Below are positions 54,614-62,925 of a DNA stretch of 64,000 nucleotides, piece after piece. The translations under genes and the position numbers were made by a program. Location: NCBI RefSeq assembly GCF_001557535.2, contig NZ_CP014315.1, positions 930,001 to 994,000 of the forward strand, given 5' to 3'. Under the pieces are notes generated by a model. It ran no database searches and was not told the origin of the DNA. It saw only the letters and a list, made by a program, of their open reading frames with translations. Position 1 is the stretch's first letter. Every line of letters starts with the position of its first letter. This DNA is from Burkholderia sp. PAMC 26561. Its GTDB lineage: Bacteria > Pseudomonadota > Gammaproteobacteria > Burkholderiales > Burkholderiaceae.

Positions 54614-55423
54614 CTATCGCAAGCGCCTTTCGAACCAGCGGGTGAACCACGAGATCGGATAGCAGTAAGCGAAGAAAATGACGAGCGTCGCGACATACGT
54701 CAGCACGGTAAAGCTGCTGCGCGCAACGGTGCTGCTCGCGATTTGCGCGGTATCGAGCAAGTCGTGAATGCCGACCAGCGAAGACAAGGCCGTGCCCATG
54801 GTGATGATCGCGTACACGTTCATCCACGGCGGCAACATGCGACGCATGCATTGGGGCGCCACGATCTTCATCAGGATCTGCGTGCGCGAAAACGCCATGG
54901 AAGCCGCCGCTTCCCATTGCGCCGACGGTATCGAAGCAACGGCACCGCGAAAGACTTCCGCTATGTTTGCGCTCGCCGGCAGCGCGAGCCCCAGCGTCAC
55001 CTTCAACCAGTCGGGAAACGGCACGGTAGTGCCGAATACATGGAGTTCGAACGGGAACACGTAGGTCGTGAAGTAGACGAGCACCAGCCAAGGTGCATTG
55101 CGAAACGCGGTGATCCAAATGCGTGCGAGCCGTCCGGCGAACGATCGGGATAACGCGACGGCGCCTGCAATCAGACCGATCACCGTGCCGATAAAAATCG
55201 CGCCGATGCTGATGAGCACATTCATTGCAAAGCCGTGCGCCAATGCGGGTGCCCATTCTGCGAGGCGTGCAAGCGTCTCGCCGCGTGATCCGCTTTCAGG
55301 CGCAAGCGACCAGAGCACCGCGCCTACGACAAGAACCCCGAGCACGCCATACACGCCCGGCGGTACGCGGGTGATATCGAACTTCCGGTGAGTGCCGAAC
55401 GAGGCGCGCGTATCAGTAGCCAT
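54614..55423 (-). CDS. Polar amino-acid ABC transporter permease
   Basis: A 269-residue inner-membrane permease of the HisM/GltK group. ALAHGFAMNVLISIGAIFIG opens the domain. The ATPase-contact EAA region reads QWEAAASMAFSRTQILMKIV, then APQCMRRMLPPW. Its 3' end is 78 bases from the FMN riboswitch. It overlaps the 3' end of the fused permease fragment upstream by 11 bases, as normal for paired permeases. Because that first permease is destroyed, this heterodimeric transporter is probably not functional. Confidence 0.87.
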   Translation of the reverse strand: MATDTRASFGTHRKFDITRVPPGVYGVLGVLVVGAVLWSLAPESGSRGETLARLAEWAPALAHGFAMNVLISIGAIFIGTVIGLIAGAVALSRSFAGRLARIWITAFRNAPWLVLVYFTTYVFPFELHVFGTTVPFPDWLKVTLGLALPASANIAEVFRGAVASIPSAQWEAAASMAFSRTQILMKIVAPQCMRRMLPPWMNVYAIITMGTALSSLVGIHDLLDTAQIASSTVARSSFTVLTYVATLVIFFAYCYPISWFTRWFERRLR

Positions 55424-55721
55424 AACCGGGCACCTTGAAGCGTTGTTCGAGCCAGCGCCCCGCGAGCGTGACCATCCACGTCACGACGCCGAAGAACGAC
55501 AGGATCAGCAGCATCAGCGCGAGCACGTTGTCACGCTGCGTCCAGATCATGATGGACTGGTAAGTTATGTCGCCTACTGCGATTGCGGACGCCACCGCCG
55601 ACGCCTTCACGAGATCCACCATGTTGTCGAGGGTTGCATCGGCATGAGCGAGGAGGGATGTGGAGAGTGCCCACGCAATCGTGACCGCTGTCATCAAGCG
55701 GCGGATGTTCGTTATGGTCAT
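55413..55721 (-). pseudogene. Deletion fusion: binding-protein signal peptide joined to permease C-terminus
   Basis: The frame begins MTITNIRRLMTAVTIAWALS and TSLLAHADATLDNMV, a signal peptide plus the first mature residues of a periplasmic binding protein. It then continues DLVKASAVASAIAVGD, then ITYQSIMIWTQRDN and ends RWLEQRFKVPGYGY, the C-terminal third of a polar amino-acid permease. The remainder of the binding protein and the first two-thirds of the permease are missing. A simple deletion of over 1 kb explains this. The downstream permease and the divergent ATPase are intact. An upstream GTG at 55778 would lengthen the frame. Confidence 0.78.
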
Positions 55722-56000
55722 AGCAAGGAGGCCACGCCGGAAATCCGGGAGCCTCAAAGAATAGACAAGCGTTGACACGCCGCCAAGGGAGCGAATCTGC
55801 TAAGCAAATGATGCATCGCGTGGAATGGAGTCAGGCACACGAATCAGGCAAGCTATAGCAAGCGGGATGCTATCGATTCTACGAATGCTTGGTTATGAAA
55901 TAGGGAGGCTCTTCTTAGAATCTCCGTTCCTGCATGTTTTCGTGAGCCCTGGGAGACCCGTACGGGCCACGGGAATCCCAACAATGCCTGTGGAGGCAGC

Positions 56001-56882
56001 ATGAATCGCCTTGCGCTTGCGGTTGATCTGCTTGAACATACGCCGCCTTCAGTTGACCGGGAGGTCAATGAAAGTGCCGACCCGGTATTGGTTTTTTTAA
56101 GCGACGTCCATCTCTCCTTTGGTGCTGCGCCGGTGCTCAACGGAATCAATCTGTCGGTGCGGCGCGGCGAAGCGGTATCGATCATCGGGCCGTCGGGATC
56201 GGGAAAATCGACCATCCTGCGTTGCATCAACGGACTGATCGCGCCACAGCGCGGAGAGATCCGCGTGGATGGAATCGATGTTCGCGCGCAGTACACCGAT
56301 GCGCAGAAGATCGCGCTGCGCAAGCGCATTGGCTTTGTGTTCCAGCAGTACAACCTGTTCCCGCACCTGAGCGTGCTGGCGAACCTGACCATTGCGCCTG
56401 TGAGCGTGCTCGGCCGTAGCCGCGCTGAGGCAGAACACGACGCGCATGCATTGCTCAAGAAAGTGCGTCTCGCCGATAAAGCCCACGCTTACCCCGGAGA
56501 GTTATCTGGCGAACAGCAGCAGCGTGTCGCGATTGCACGCACGCTCGCCATGCGTCCGGACCTGATTCTCTTCGATGAAGTCACGTCCGCGCTCGATCCG
56601 GAGACCGTGGGCGAAGTGCTCAACGTGATCGGCGAACTCGTCGATGATGGCCAGACCTGCGTGCTCGTCACGCACGAGATGCGCTTCGCGGAGGACGTCA
56701 GCGACGAAGTGTTCTTCACCGAACGCGGTGTGATCGTCGAGCATGGCGAGCCATCGCAGATCTTTGGCGCACCCGACAACGACCGCACGCGGCTCTTCCT
56801 GCAACGCGCACGCGGCGAAGACCGCCGCGCATTGCGCAAACGCTCACGCAGCAACGCGGCACTTGCTCTCGCCACTCTTTGA
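56001..56882 (+). CDS. Polar amino-acid ABC transporter ATP-binding protein
   Basis: A 293-residue GlnQ-type ATPase. Walker A is GPSGSGKS at 63-70, the signature is LSGEQ (168-172) instead of LSGGQ, and Walker B is LILFDE at 188-193. It is about 45 residues longer than usual because of N- and C-terminal extensions. The LSGEQ variant is tolerated in this family. It is divergent from the broken binding-protein/permease genes and 13 bases before a cysteine-dioxygenase-like gene, so the lost transporter probably imported a sulfur amino acid. Confidence 0.88.
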   Translation: MNRLALAVDLLEHTPPSVDREVNESADPVLVFLSDVHLSFGAAPVLNGINLSVRRGEAVSIIGPSGSGKSTILRCINGLIAPQRGEIRVDGIDVRAQYTDAQKIALRKRIGFVFQQYNLFPHLSVLANLTIAPVSVLGRSRAEAEHDAHALLKKVRLADKAHAYPGELSGEQQQRVAIARTLAMRPDLILFDEVTSALDPETVGEVLNVIGELVDDGQTCVLVTHEMRFAEDVSDEVFFTERGVIVEHGEPSQIFGAPDNDRTRLFLQRARGEDRRALRKRSRSNAALALATL

Positions 56883-56895
56883 ACGAAATCACACC

Positions 56896-57522
56896 ATGAC
56901 AACCCTCTCCGCACCGCACCTCATCAGCGAACGCCAGACCGCCGTGACCGCATTGATCGACGACGTCCGCGCCATTCTCGCGACCGAAGGCGTGACGCGT
57001 ACCGCGCTCGATGCAATCAGCCAGCGACTGCTCGCGCTTGCATCGAAGGATGCTGCGTTGTTTTCCGCCGATGACTTCCCGCCGCCGCAACCGGGCAGCG
57101 GCGATACCTCGACGCGTTACAGGCTGAACCCGGGGGAGGACGGTGTGGCCCTCTACCTGAACTCCTTGCTGCCGGGCAAGACGACCGTTCCGCACAACCA
57201 TGACACGTGGGCGGTAATCGCGGCGCTGAAGGGCGAGGAATTGAACCGCGTGTATCGGCGTACCGATGACCGCTCGGACCCCGATCAGGCGTCGCTCGAA
57301 CTGGAACGTGAAGTGGTGGTTCAGCCCGGGACGCCGATCGCTTTCCTTCCAGAAGATATCCATAGCATTCACGTCACGGGCGATTCGCCGACGTTGCATT
57401 TTCATCTCTACGGCCGTCCGCTCGAAACGCTGACCGGCCGCCTTGGTTACGAACTCGAAACGGGACGCGTGGTGCGCTACAACGCAACGCACATGCAGCG
57501 TGGTACGCAGGCGGTCGGCTGA
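56896..57522 (+). CDS. Cysteine dioxygenase family protein (cupin)
   Basis: A 208-residue cupin of the cysteine/thiol dioxygenase family. Iron ligands are probably His-100 and His-102 (TVPHNHDTW) and His-156 (LPEDIHSIHV), matching the 3-His site of CDO. Such enzymes oxidise cysteine or 3-mercaptopropionate to the sulfinate. Length and pattern fit bacterial CDO or MDO; the exact thiol is unclear. It starts 13 bases after the ATPase and probably shares its promoter. Confidence 0.8.
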   Translation: MTTLSAPHLISERQTAVTALIDDVRAILATEGVTRTALDAISQRLLALASKDAALFSADDFPPPQPGSGDTSTRYRLNPGEDGVALYLNSLLPGKTTVPHNHDTWAVIAALKGEELNRVYRRTDDRSDPDQASLELEREVVVQPGTPIAFLPEDIHSIHVTGDSPTLHFHLYGRPLETLTGRLGYELETGRVVRYNATHMQRGTQAVG

Positions 57523-57586
57523 TGAGTCTGCCAGTGGCAGCAATTGCTGAAGTGGCATCGGCAGGATTCATCGAAGTGAACCTGGC

Positions 57587-57615
57587 AGTGCCCGACTTGC
57601 ATGAAGCCGGGCACT
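57587..57615. terminator. Hairpin between convergent dioxygenase and porin genes
   Basis: AGTGCCCG-A-CTT (57587-57598) pairs with AAG-C-CGGGCACT (57604-57615), with one mismatch. It lies between the two convergent stops and has no strong U-run. Confidence 0.45.
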
Positions 57616-57624
57616 CGACCACGC

Positions 57625-58815
57625 TTAGAACTTGGCGCGGATCCCGCTGAACACCGCAACCTGGCGATTCGTGGATGACGCCGTGCCCGCATCCGCAATC
57701 GCGGCAATCTTGCTGTAGCCGCTGCCGACCCGCGTGGAGGCGTCGCCGGAAGCAAGCTGATACACGCCCGAAAGATACAGCTCCGTACGCTTCGACAGCG
57801 CGTAGTCGAGACCCAGCGTGAACTGATGCCAGCGCGGCTTGAGCGACGCGCCTCCGGTTCCCGGCAAGTTGTTTGCGCGGCCATCGGTGAAGGTGTAGAC
57901 GCCCAGTACCGTGACGGCGCTCGTCACGAGGTAGCGCAGGTTCGCATCGTAGTTATTGAACTTGCGCGACGAACCGTCGTTGTAGTCGAGTTGTGTATGG
58001 CTGAACGCGATGCCTGCCGTGGCTTTGCCGAGCACATAGTTTGCGCCCGCGACCGCGATCTGCTGGCGCAGCACACCGCCGTTAAGGCCATAGAAGAGGG
58101 CGCCGCTGTAGTCATCGCCGCTTGTTGTCGTGGCGCCACCCACCGCGCCGGCGGTGTTGGTCGTCGTATCGGGATGATTGAGCACCACGTACCCGCCGCC
58201 GGCTGACAACGGACCCGCGGTGTAGTTCGCCGAGACACCCCAAGCGCGGTTGTTGCTGAAGCCCTGGCCCGTGCCGTTGTTCGCCTGGTTGCTGAATGCG
58301 TACAGCGTGTCTAGCGTGAAGCCTGAAATGGTGTCGCTGCGAAACTTGATTGCGTTGTTGATACGGAACGTCTGGTTCAGGTTGTCGTTGTCGCCAACGT
58401 GCGTGGCCGGTGACCAGAATCCCGAGCCCGCGTATTGCGCGACCAGATCGGATAGCGGTTCGTATTGACGGCCGAGCGTGACCGTACCAATGCCTTTCTT
58501 GGCGATGCCCACGAACGCCTGCCGTCCAAACTCACGGCCGCCTTGTCCAAGCGTGCCATCGTTGGGACGAAAGCCGTTCTCCAGCGTGAAGACAGCGCTA
58601 AGACCGCCGCCCAGGTCCTCAACGCCCTTGAGACCCCAGCGGCTGCCGCTCAGCTTGCCGCTCGTCTGCTGGAAGTTCTTCGCGCCCTTCTGATTGTTCG
58701 TGTAGGTAAGCCCTGCATCGACTATCCCGTACAGCGTGACCGAGCTTTGCGCCTGCGCTAGTGCAGGGGCGATAACCATCATGCCGGTTGCGCCGGCCAG
58801 TACGACTCGTTTCAT
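57625..58815 (-). CDS. Outer-membrane porin, Burkholderia OmpC/Gram-negative porin type
   Basis: A 396-residue porin. The signal peptide MKRVVLAGATGMMVIAPALA is followed by QAQSSVTLYGIVDAGLTYTN. SGSRWGLKGVEDLGGGLSAV and GIGTVTLGRQYEPLSDLVAQ are the family landmarks, and the protein ends FSGIRAKF with terminal Phe. ATG 58815 is fixed by the signal peptide. Its longer loops distinguish it from the porin at 19235. It is monocistronic. Confidence 0.93.
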   Translation of the reverse strand: MKRVVLAGATGMMVIAPALAQAQSSVTLYGIVDAGLTYTNNQKGAKNFQQTSGKLSGSRWGLKGVEDLGGGLSAVFTLENGFRPNDGTLGQGGREFGRQAFVGIAKKGIGTVTLGRQYEPLSDLVAQYAGSGFWSPATHVGDNDNLNQTFRINNAIKFRSDTISGFTLDTLYAFSNQANNGTGQGFSNNRAWGVSANYTAGPLSAGGGYVVLNHPDTTTNTAGAVGGATTTSGDDYSGALFYGLNGGVLRQQIAVAGANYVLGKATAGIAFSHTQLDYNDGSSRKFNNYDANLRYLVTSAVTVLGVYTFTDGRANNLPGTGGASLKPRWHQFTLGLDYALSKRTELYLSGVYQLASGDASTRVGSGYSKIAAIADAGTASSTNRQVAVFSGIRAKF

Positions 58816-59114
58816 CGGTGTCCTCTTGTCAAAGTAGTTGTGTTGATCAAATTTGAGGATCCCGATCTTAGAGTTCTTGACCAACTGACAGAACGATGAA
58901 ATTTAGCTTCGTAATACAGATGATCGTAATTTGTAAAGATGGGACAAAGTAATTTGAAAATGAAACCGGGCTGCACGGGATCTCATGCAATCCATAAAGT
59001 GCGTCGCCTGATAAACATATGGCAAACGAATCATTGTTAAGCGCGCAGTGCGTCGTTAGTCTTTTGCTTCTCGCACCATTCGCTACTTCTCACAACACGA
59101 GGGTCTTGCAGATC
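58816..59114. other. Divergent intergenic region between porin and ABC importer genes
   Basis: About 300 AT-richer bases contain both promoters. GTAATTTG occurs twice, at 58926-58933 and 58949-58956, 23 bases apart. An in-frame ATG at 59019 could extend the permease by 32 residues. No other gene is visible. Confidence 0.45.
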
Positions 59115-60203
59115 ATGTCCGGTACTCCAAACTATGAACCGGCTTCGGATCGTTCCGGCACCGTGTTCACGCCTGCGCCCAAGGTTCGCGCGAAGACTGT
59201 TCGGGTTACTTCGGCGCAAGGTCGCAGCGCAACGCGACATGTCGTGCCTGCGGCGCTTGCTGCATCGGCATGGGTCGCAAGCGCGGCGCTCACGCAATGG
59301 TGGCCCGATGCTGACGAGTGGCCTTATACGCGCCACTTGCTGGTTATAAAACTGGCGCTTGCGGTAGTGGCTCTGTTGATCGGTGGGAGCGCGTATGCAA
59401 GCGTCTCGAATCGCCAGGCCGATGCCCCGCCGAGCCGCGCAGAACGCTGGCTTGCGGTCATGCCCTGGTTGGTCGCGCTTGCCATAGCCTTCACCGTCTG
59501 GGACGTGCTCACCGCGAAACTCGAAGTGCTGCCGCGCCCGTTCTTTGCGCCGCCGCAGGCGTTGATCGCAGTCTTCTTCGACGACTTCCCGCGCCTCGGT
59601 TCCAGCGTCGTGCACTCGTTCGGGTTGCTTGCGTACGGTTATGTGATCGGTGCTATCGCGGGCTTCGTGACGGGCGTGGGTATCGGCTGGTCGAAAGCCG
59701 TTGGGTACTGGCTGCATCCGGTGTTGAGGCTGATCGGGCCGTTGCCCGCTACCGCTTGGCTGCCGCTTGCATTCTTTTTCTTCCCGTCGAGCTTCAGCGC
59801 AAGCGTGTTTCTCATTGCGCTTGCCACGGGTTTTCCGGTCGCGGTGCTGACATGGTCGGGCGTAGCCGGTGTGAACAGCACGTTCTACGACGTGGCGCGC
59901 ACGCTCGGTGCAAGACCCGGCTTCCTGATTCTCAAGGTCGCTGTCCCGGCCGCGTTGCCGTCGGTGTTCGTCGGGCTTTTCATGGGACTGGGGGCATCGT
60001 TTTCCGTACTTATCGTGGCTGAGATGATGGGCGTGAAAGCGGGCCTCGGCTGGTATCTGCAATGGGCGCAGGGATGGGCCGCGTACGCGAACATGTACGC
60101 CGCGCTGCTCGTCATGGCGCTGATGTGCTCGGGTCTCATCACGTTGCTGTTCCGCTTCCGCGATCGTTTGTTGGCCTGGCAAAAAGGATTGTTGAAATGG
60201 TAA
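59115..60203 (+). CDS. ABC transporter permease, nitrate/sulfonate/taurine (SsuC/TauC) family
   Basis: A 362-residue membrane protein. The C-terminal 200 residues are a BPD permease domain with the EAA-like loop FYDVARTLGARPGFLILKVAVP. The N-terminal 130 residues hold two additional hydrophobic segments (PAALAASAWVASAALTQWW and LLVIKLALAVVALLIGGSAY) not found in standard SsuC. ATG 59115 is preferred; 59019 is an alternative. Its last codons overlap the ATPase start. The ligand is unknown but the family imports small oxyanions, sulfonates or pyrimidine-like compounds. Confidence 0.85.
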   Translation: MSGTPNYEPASDRSGTVFTPAPKVRAKTVRVTSAQGRSATRHVVPAALAASAWVASAALTQWWPDADEWPYTRHLLVIKLALAVVALLIGGSAYASVSNRQADAPPSRAERWLAVMPWLVALAIAFTVWDVLTAKLEVLPRPFFAPPQALIAVFFDDFPRLGSSVVHSFGLLAYGYVIGAIAGFVTGVGIGWSKAVGYWLHPVLRLIGPLPATAWLPLAFFFFPSSFSASVFLIALATGFPVAVLTWSGVAGVNSTFYDVARTLGARPGFLILKVAVPAALPSVFVGLFMGLGASFSVLIVAEMMGVKAGLGWYLQWAQGWAAYANMYAALLVMALMCSGLITLLFRFRDRLLAWQKGLLKW

Positions 60204-61030
60204 GCACGCAACTCAGTCAGTCCACGCGGGGCGCACGTATCGATGTGAACGAAGTCAGTCACCGGTTTTCATTGCATGGCGCAGCCTTGCCCGTGCTCGA
60301 TGACGTCAGTTTCTCCGTGGACCCGGGCGAGTTTGTCGCGTTGCTTGGGCCAAGCGGTTGCGGCAAATCGACGTTGCTCAGGCTCGTGGCCGGCCTCGAT
60401 TCGCCGGCGCAGGGCTCGGTGTCCTCCAATGGCGTAAGCATCGGCGGTCCGGACCCGTCGCGCGTTGTCGTGTTCCAGGACCCGACCTTGTATCCGTGGC
60501 GCACGGTGCGCGCAAACGTGGGGCTTGGACCGGAAGCGCAGCGAGACGGTCTGCGGTTTCCGTGGAGCAAGCGCAAGGCAGCGTGTTCGTTGCCCGAAGG
60601 CGCTCGCTCGGCTGAACAGCGTATCGATGCCGCGTTGCAACTCGTTGGCCTGACCGAGTTCGCCGCGGCTTATCCGCATCAACTGTCGGGCGGCATGGCG
60701 CAGCGCGTCGCGTTGGCGCGCGCCCTCGTGAACGACCCGGAGTTGCTCGTACTCGATGAACCCTTCGGCAAGCTCGATTCACTCACACGCCTGCGGATGC
60801 AAAGCGAGCTCGTTAAATTATGGCGTGACGCGCGCTTCTCGGTGCTGCTCGTGACCCACGATGTCGAAGAAGCCTTGTTCCTTGCAAACCGCGTCATCGT
60901 ATTCAGTGAACGGCCCGCGAGAATCACGGCAGAAGTGCGCAACGATGCGCCTTATCCGCGGCATCGTGACGATCCAAAGCTGGTCGAACTGCGCCGTGAA
61001 GTGCTCGCGCTGCTCGGCCTGGTCGCGTAA
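60197..61030 (+). CDS. ABC transporter ATP-binding protein, SsuB/TauB family
   Basis: A 277-residue ATPase. Walker A is GPSGCGKS at 51-58, the signature is LSGGM at 163-167, and Walker B is LLVLDE at 183-188, followed by the H-loop LLVTHDVEEA. A 20-residue insertion before the signature (about 115-140) makes it a little longer than usual. The ATG at 60197 lies inside the last codons of the permease gene (7-base overlap), so the two are coupled. Confidence 0.9.
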   Translation: MVSTQLSQSTRGARIDVNEVSHRFSLHGAALPVLDDVSFSVDPGEFVALLGPSGCGKSTLLRLVAGLDSPAQGSVSSNGVSIGGPDPSRVVVFQDPTLYPWRTVRANVGLGPEAQRDGLRFPWSKRKAACSLPEGARSAEQRIDAALQLVGLTEFAAAYPHQLSGGMAQRVALARALVNDPELLVLDEPFGKLDSLTRLRMQSELVKLWRDARFSVLLVTHDVEEALFLANRVIVFSERPARITAEVRNDAPYPRHRDDPKLVELRREVLALLGLVA

Positions 61031-61086
61031 GTAGAAATAGAAAACGCCAGCAAAACCTATAACCAACGACCTGTGGAGAATTACCG

Positions 61087-62142
61087 ATGAACCGTTCAGA
61101 TTCCGGCGCCGGCGAAAGCGCCTCGACGCCGGAGAGCATTTCACGCCGGGCATGGTTGCGCAAGACTGCATGGTCAGCCGGCGCCGCTGCGTTGGGCGGC
61201 GCGACCTTCGGTCTGGCCGGCTTGCCCGCCCGCGCCGACGACGCCAGGTTGAAGCCGCTCAAGTTGTCGTGGAATGCAAGTGCGATTTGCACGGCCCCGG
61301 TACCAGTCGGCATCAAGCAGGGGTTCTTCGCCAAGCATGGACTGGATGTCGAACTCATCAACTTCGCGGGTTCGACTGACCAGTTGCTCGAAGCAATCGC
61401 CACGGGAAAGTCGGATGCGGGCGTTGGCATGGCGCTGCGCTGGATCAAGCCGCTCGAGCAGGGCTTCGATGTCAAGCTCACCGCCGGCATTCACGGCGGC
61501 TGCATGCGCTTACTTGCAACGCGAACATCAGGCATCGTTGATTTGCCGGGACTCAAGGGCAAGACCGTGGGTGTCAGCGACATGGCGAGTCCCGCGAAGA
61601 ACTTCTTCGCGATCACGTTGAAGAAGATTGGCATCGATCCGGATAACGATGTTCGCTGGCGCCAGTATCCCGCCAACCTGCTTGGCGAAGCATTGAAGAA
61701 GGGCGAGGTTCACGCCATTGCGGACGGCGATCCAACCATCTGGACGCTGCGCGAATCCGACCACCTGTACGAGGTGTCGAACAACTTGTGCGGCGAATAC
61801 CAGACCCGTGTCTGCTGCGTGCTCGGCGTGCGCGGCAGTTTGATAAGAAAGGATCGTGCGACCGCGCAAGCGCTCACGCAGGCCTTGCTGGAAGCGACGG
61901 AATGGACGGCGAACAATCCTGCAGAGGCCGCGGCAATCTTCTCCGTTCACGCACCGCAAGCGGACGTCGCACAGCTTACGGCCATGCTGAAGAGCCACAC
62001 GGACCATCATCATCCGGTTGGCGATGCGTTCAAGAAAGAGATTTCTCTTTACGCCGATGACCTCAAGACAGTTGGCGTGTTGAACAGCGGTACGGACTCG
62101 ACACGTTTCGCCAACAAGGTGTTTTCCGACGTACTGGCTTGA
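61087..62142 (+). CDS. Tat-exported ABC substrate-binding protein, SsuA/NMT1-like
   Basis: A 351-residue periplasmic binding protein. The signal region SRRAWLRKTAWSAGAAALGG has the twin-arginine motif at residues 20-21 and cleavage near ARA/DD at 50, so it is folded before export by Tat. The mature part begins LKPLKLSWNASAICTAPVPV, then GIKQGFFAKHGLDVELI, the NMT1/SsuA fold. DGDPTIWTLRESDHLYEVSN and an internal CGEYQTRVCCV segment follow. It ends the permease-ATPase-binding protein operon. The Cys-rich segment and Tat export are somewhat unusual and may point to a metal or cofactor-linked ligand, but that is inference. Confidence 0.86.
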   Translation: MNRSDSGAGESASTPESISRRAWLRKTAWSAGAAALGGATFGLAGLPARADDARLKPLKLSWNASAICTAPVPVGIKQGFFAKHGLDVELINFAGSTDQLLEAIATGKSDAGVGMALRWIKPLEQGFDVKLTAGIHGGCMRLLATRTSGIVDLPGLKGKTVGVSDMASPAKNFFAITLKKIGIDPDNDVRWRQYPANLLGEALKKGEVHAIADGDPTIWTLRESDHLYEVSNNLCGEYQTRVCCVLGVRGSLIRKDRATAQALTQALLEATEWTANNPAEAAAIFSVHAPQADVAQLTAMLKSHTDHHHPVGDAFKKEISLYADDLKTVGVLNSGTDSTRFANKVFSDVLA

Positions 62143-62145
62143 CGT

Positions 62146-62604
62146 CTACAACGCCAGCTTGTAACCCTCATGGCTGGCGATAAAACCGAGTTTGTCGTAG
62201 AAACGGTGGGCATCGGCGCGAGTCTTGTCTGTCGTGAGCTGCACCAGATTGCAGCCACGCGCCCTGCATTGCGCGATCGCCCATTCGAACATCTTCTGCC
62301 CCAGGCCTGAATCGCGGCGGTGCGCGGCTATGCGCACCGCCTCTATCTGTCCCCGCCATGCGCCCATGCGCGCAATGCCTGGAATAAACGTAAGTTGCAA
62401 CGTGCCGATCACTTCGTCGTTACCCGTGACGACCATGAGGTGCTGATTGGCGTCGGAGTCTATGGCTTCGAATGCAGCGACGTACCGCCCGTCGAGCGGC
62501 GTGCCGACTATCTCGCGCTGGCTGCCGAGCGGGTCATCGGCGAGCATTGCAACGATCGCGGAGATGTCGGCCAAGCGCGCCGACCTGAATTCGATGTGTT
62601 CCAT
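62146..62604 (-). CDS. GNAT-family N-acetyltransferase
   Basis: A 152-residue acetyltransferase. MEHIEFRSARLADISAIVAM opens the GNAT fold, IGTLQLTFIPGIARMGAWRG forms the central strands, VRIAAHRRDSGLGQKMFEWA is the acetyl-CoA pyrophosphate loop (R/Q-x-x-G-x-G/A), and TRADAHRFYDKLGFIASHEG is the C-terminal motif. ATG 62604 gives the standard N-terminus. It converges on the binding-protein gene. The substrate is unknown. Confidence 0.87.
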   Translation of the reverse strand: MEHIEFRSARLADISAIVAMLADDPLGSQREIVGTPLDGRYVAAFEAIDSDANQHLMVVTGNDEVIGTLQLTFIPGIARMGAWRGQIEAVRIAAHRRDSGLGQKMFEWAIAQCRARGCNLVQLTTDKTRADAHRFYDKLGFIASHEGYKLAL

Positions 62605-62925
62605 TGAGCTTCCTTCAATACTTGCCGAGCGATGAACCTGGCTCGCGTCGAATGCGGCCGTCGATTTGCCGACCGGGCTAGCGAGACCTTCGATAGTCCG
62701 CCTCTTCCCGATCATGCCGAGTATCCGTCGGGCCGGACGCACTGGAAAGCACCATTGCATTCTACGGACGAATTCAGGGAGAATCGTGCGAAATGGCGCC
62801 TCCGGATCGACGAGACAGGAACGGATGTCGCGGTGACGGGGCTGATTGTTGAGTACTATAAGGCGGCCAGGAACAGATAGTCCCGGGCGTTCGCGGTGAA
62901 GCAGAAGCATCTCTGACGGGTTCTC
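62605..62925. other. Divergent intergenic region before the TAXI-family gene
   Basis: About 320 bases. A plus-strand frame of 82 codons (62632-62880) has no recognised similarity and is not called. GTGACG at 62833-62838 and TATAAG at 62857-62862, 18 bases apart, are a candidate promoter for the downstream gene. Confidence 0.4.

Noticed and set aside
59037..60182. A 381-codon antisense frame opposite the ABC permease
   Set aside because: The composition is strongly Arg/His/Gln-biased, as expected from the complement of a GC-rich gene; the plus strand has a full permease domain.
62632..62880. An 82-codon plus-strand frame before the TAXI gene
   Set aside because: No recognised similarity, no good ribosome binding site, and it overlaps a promoter-like sequence.
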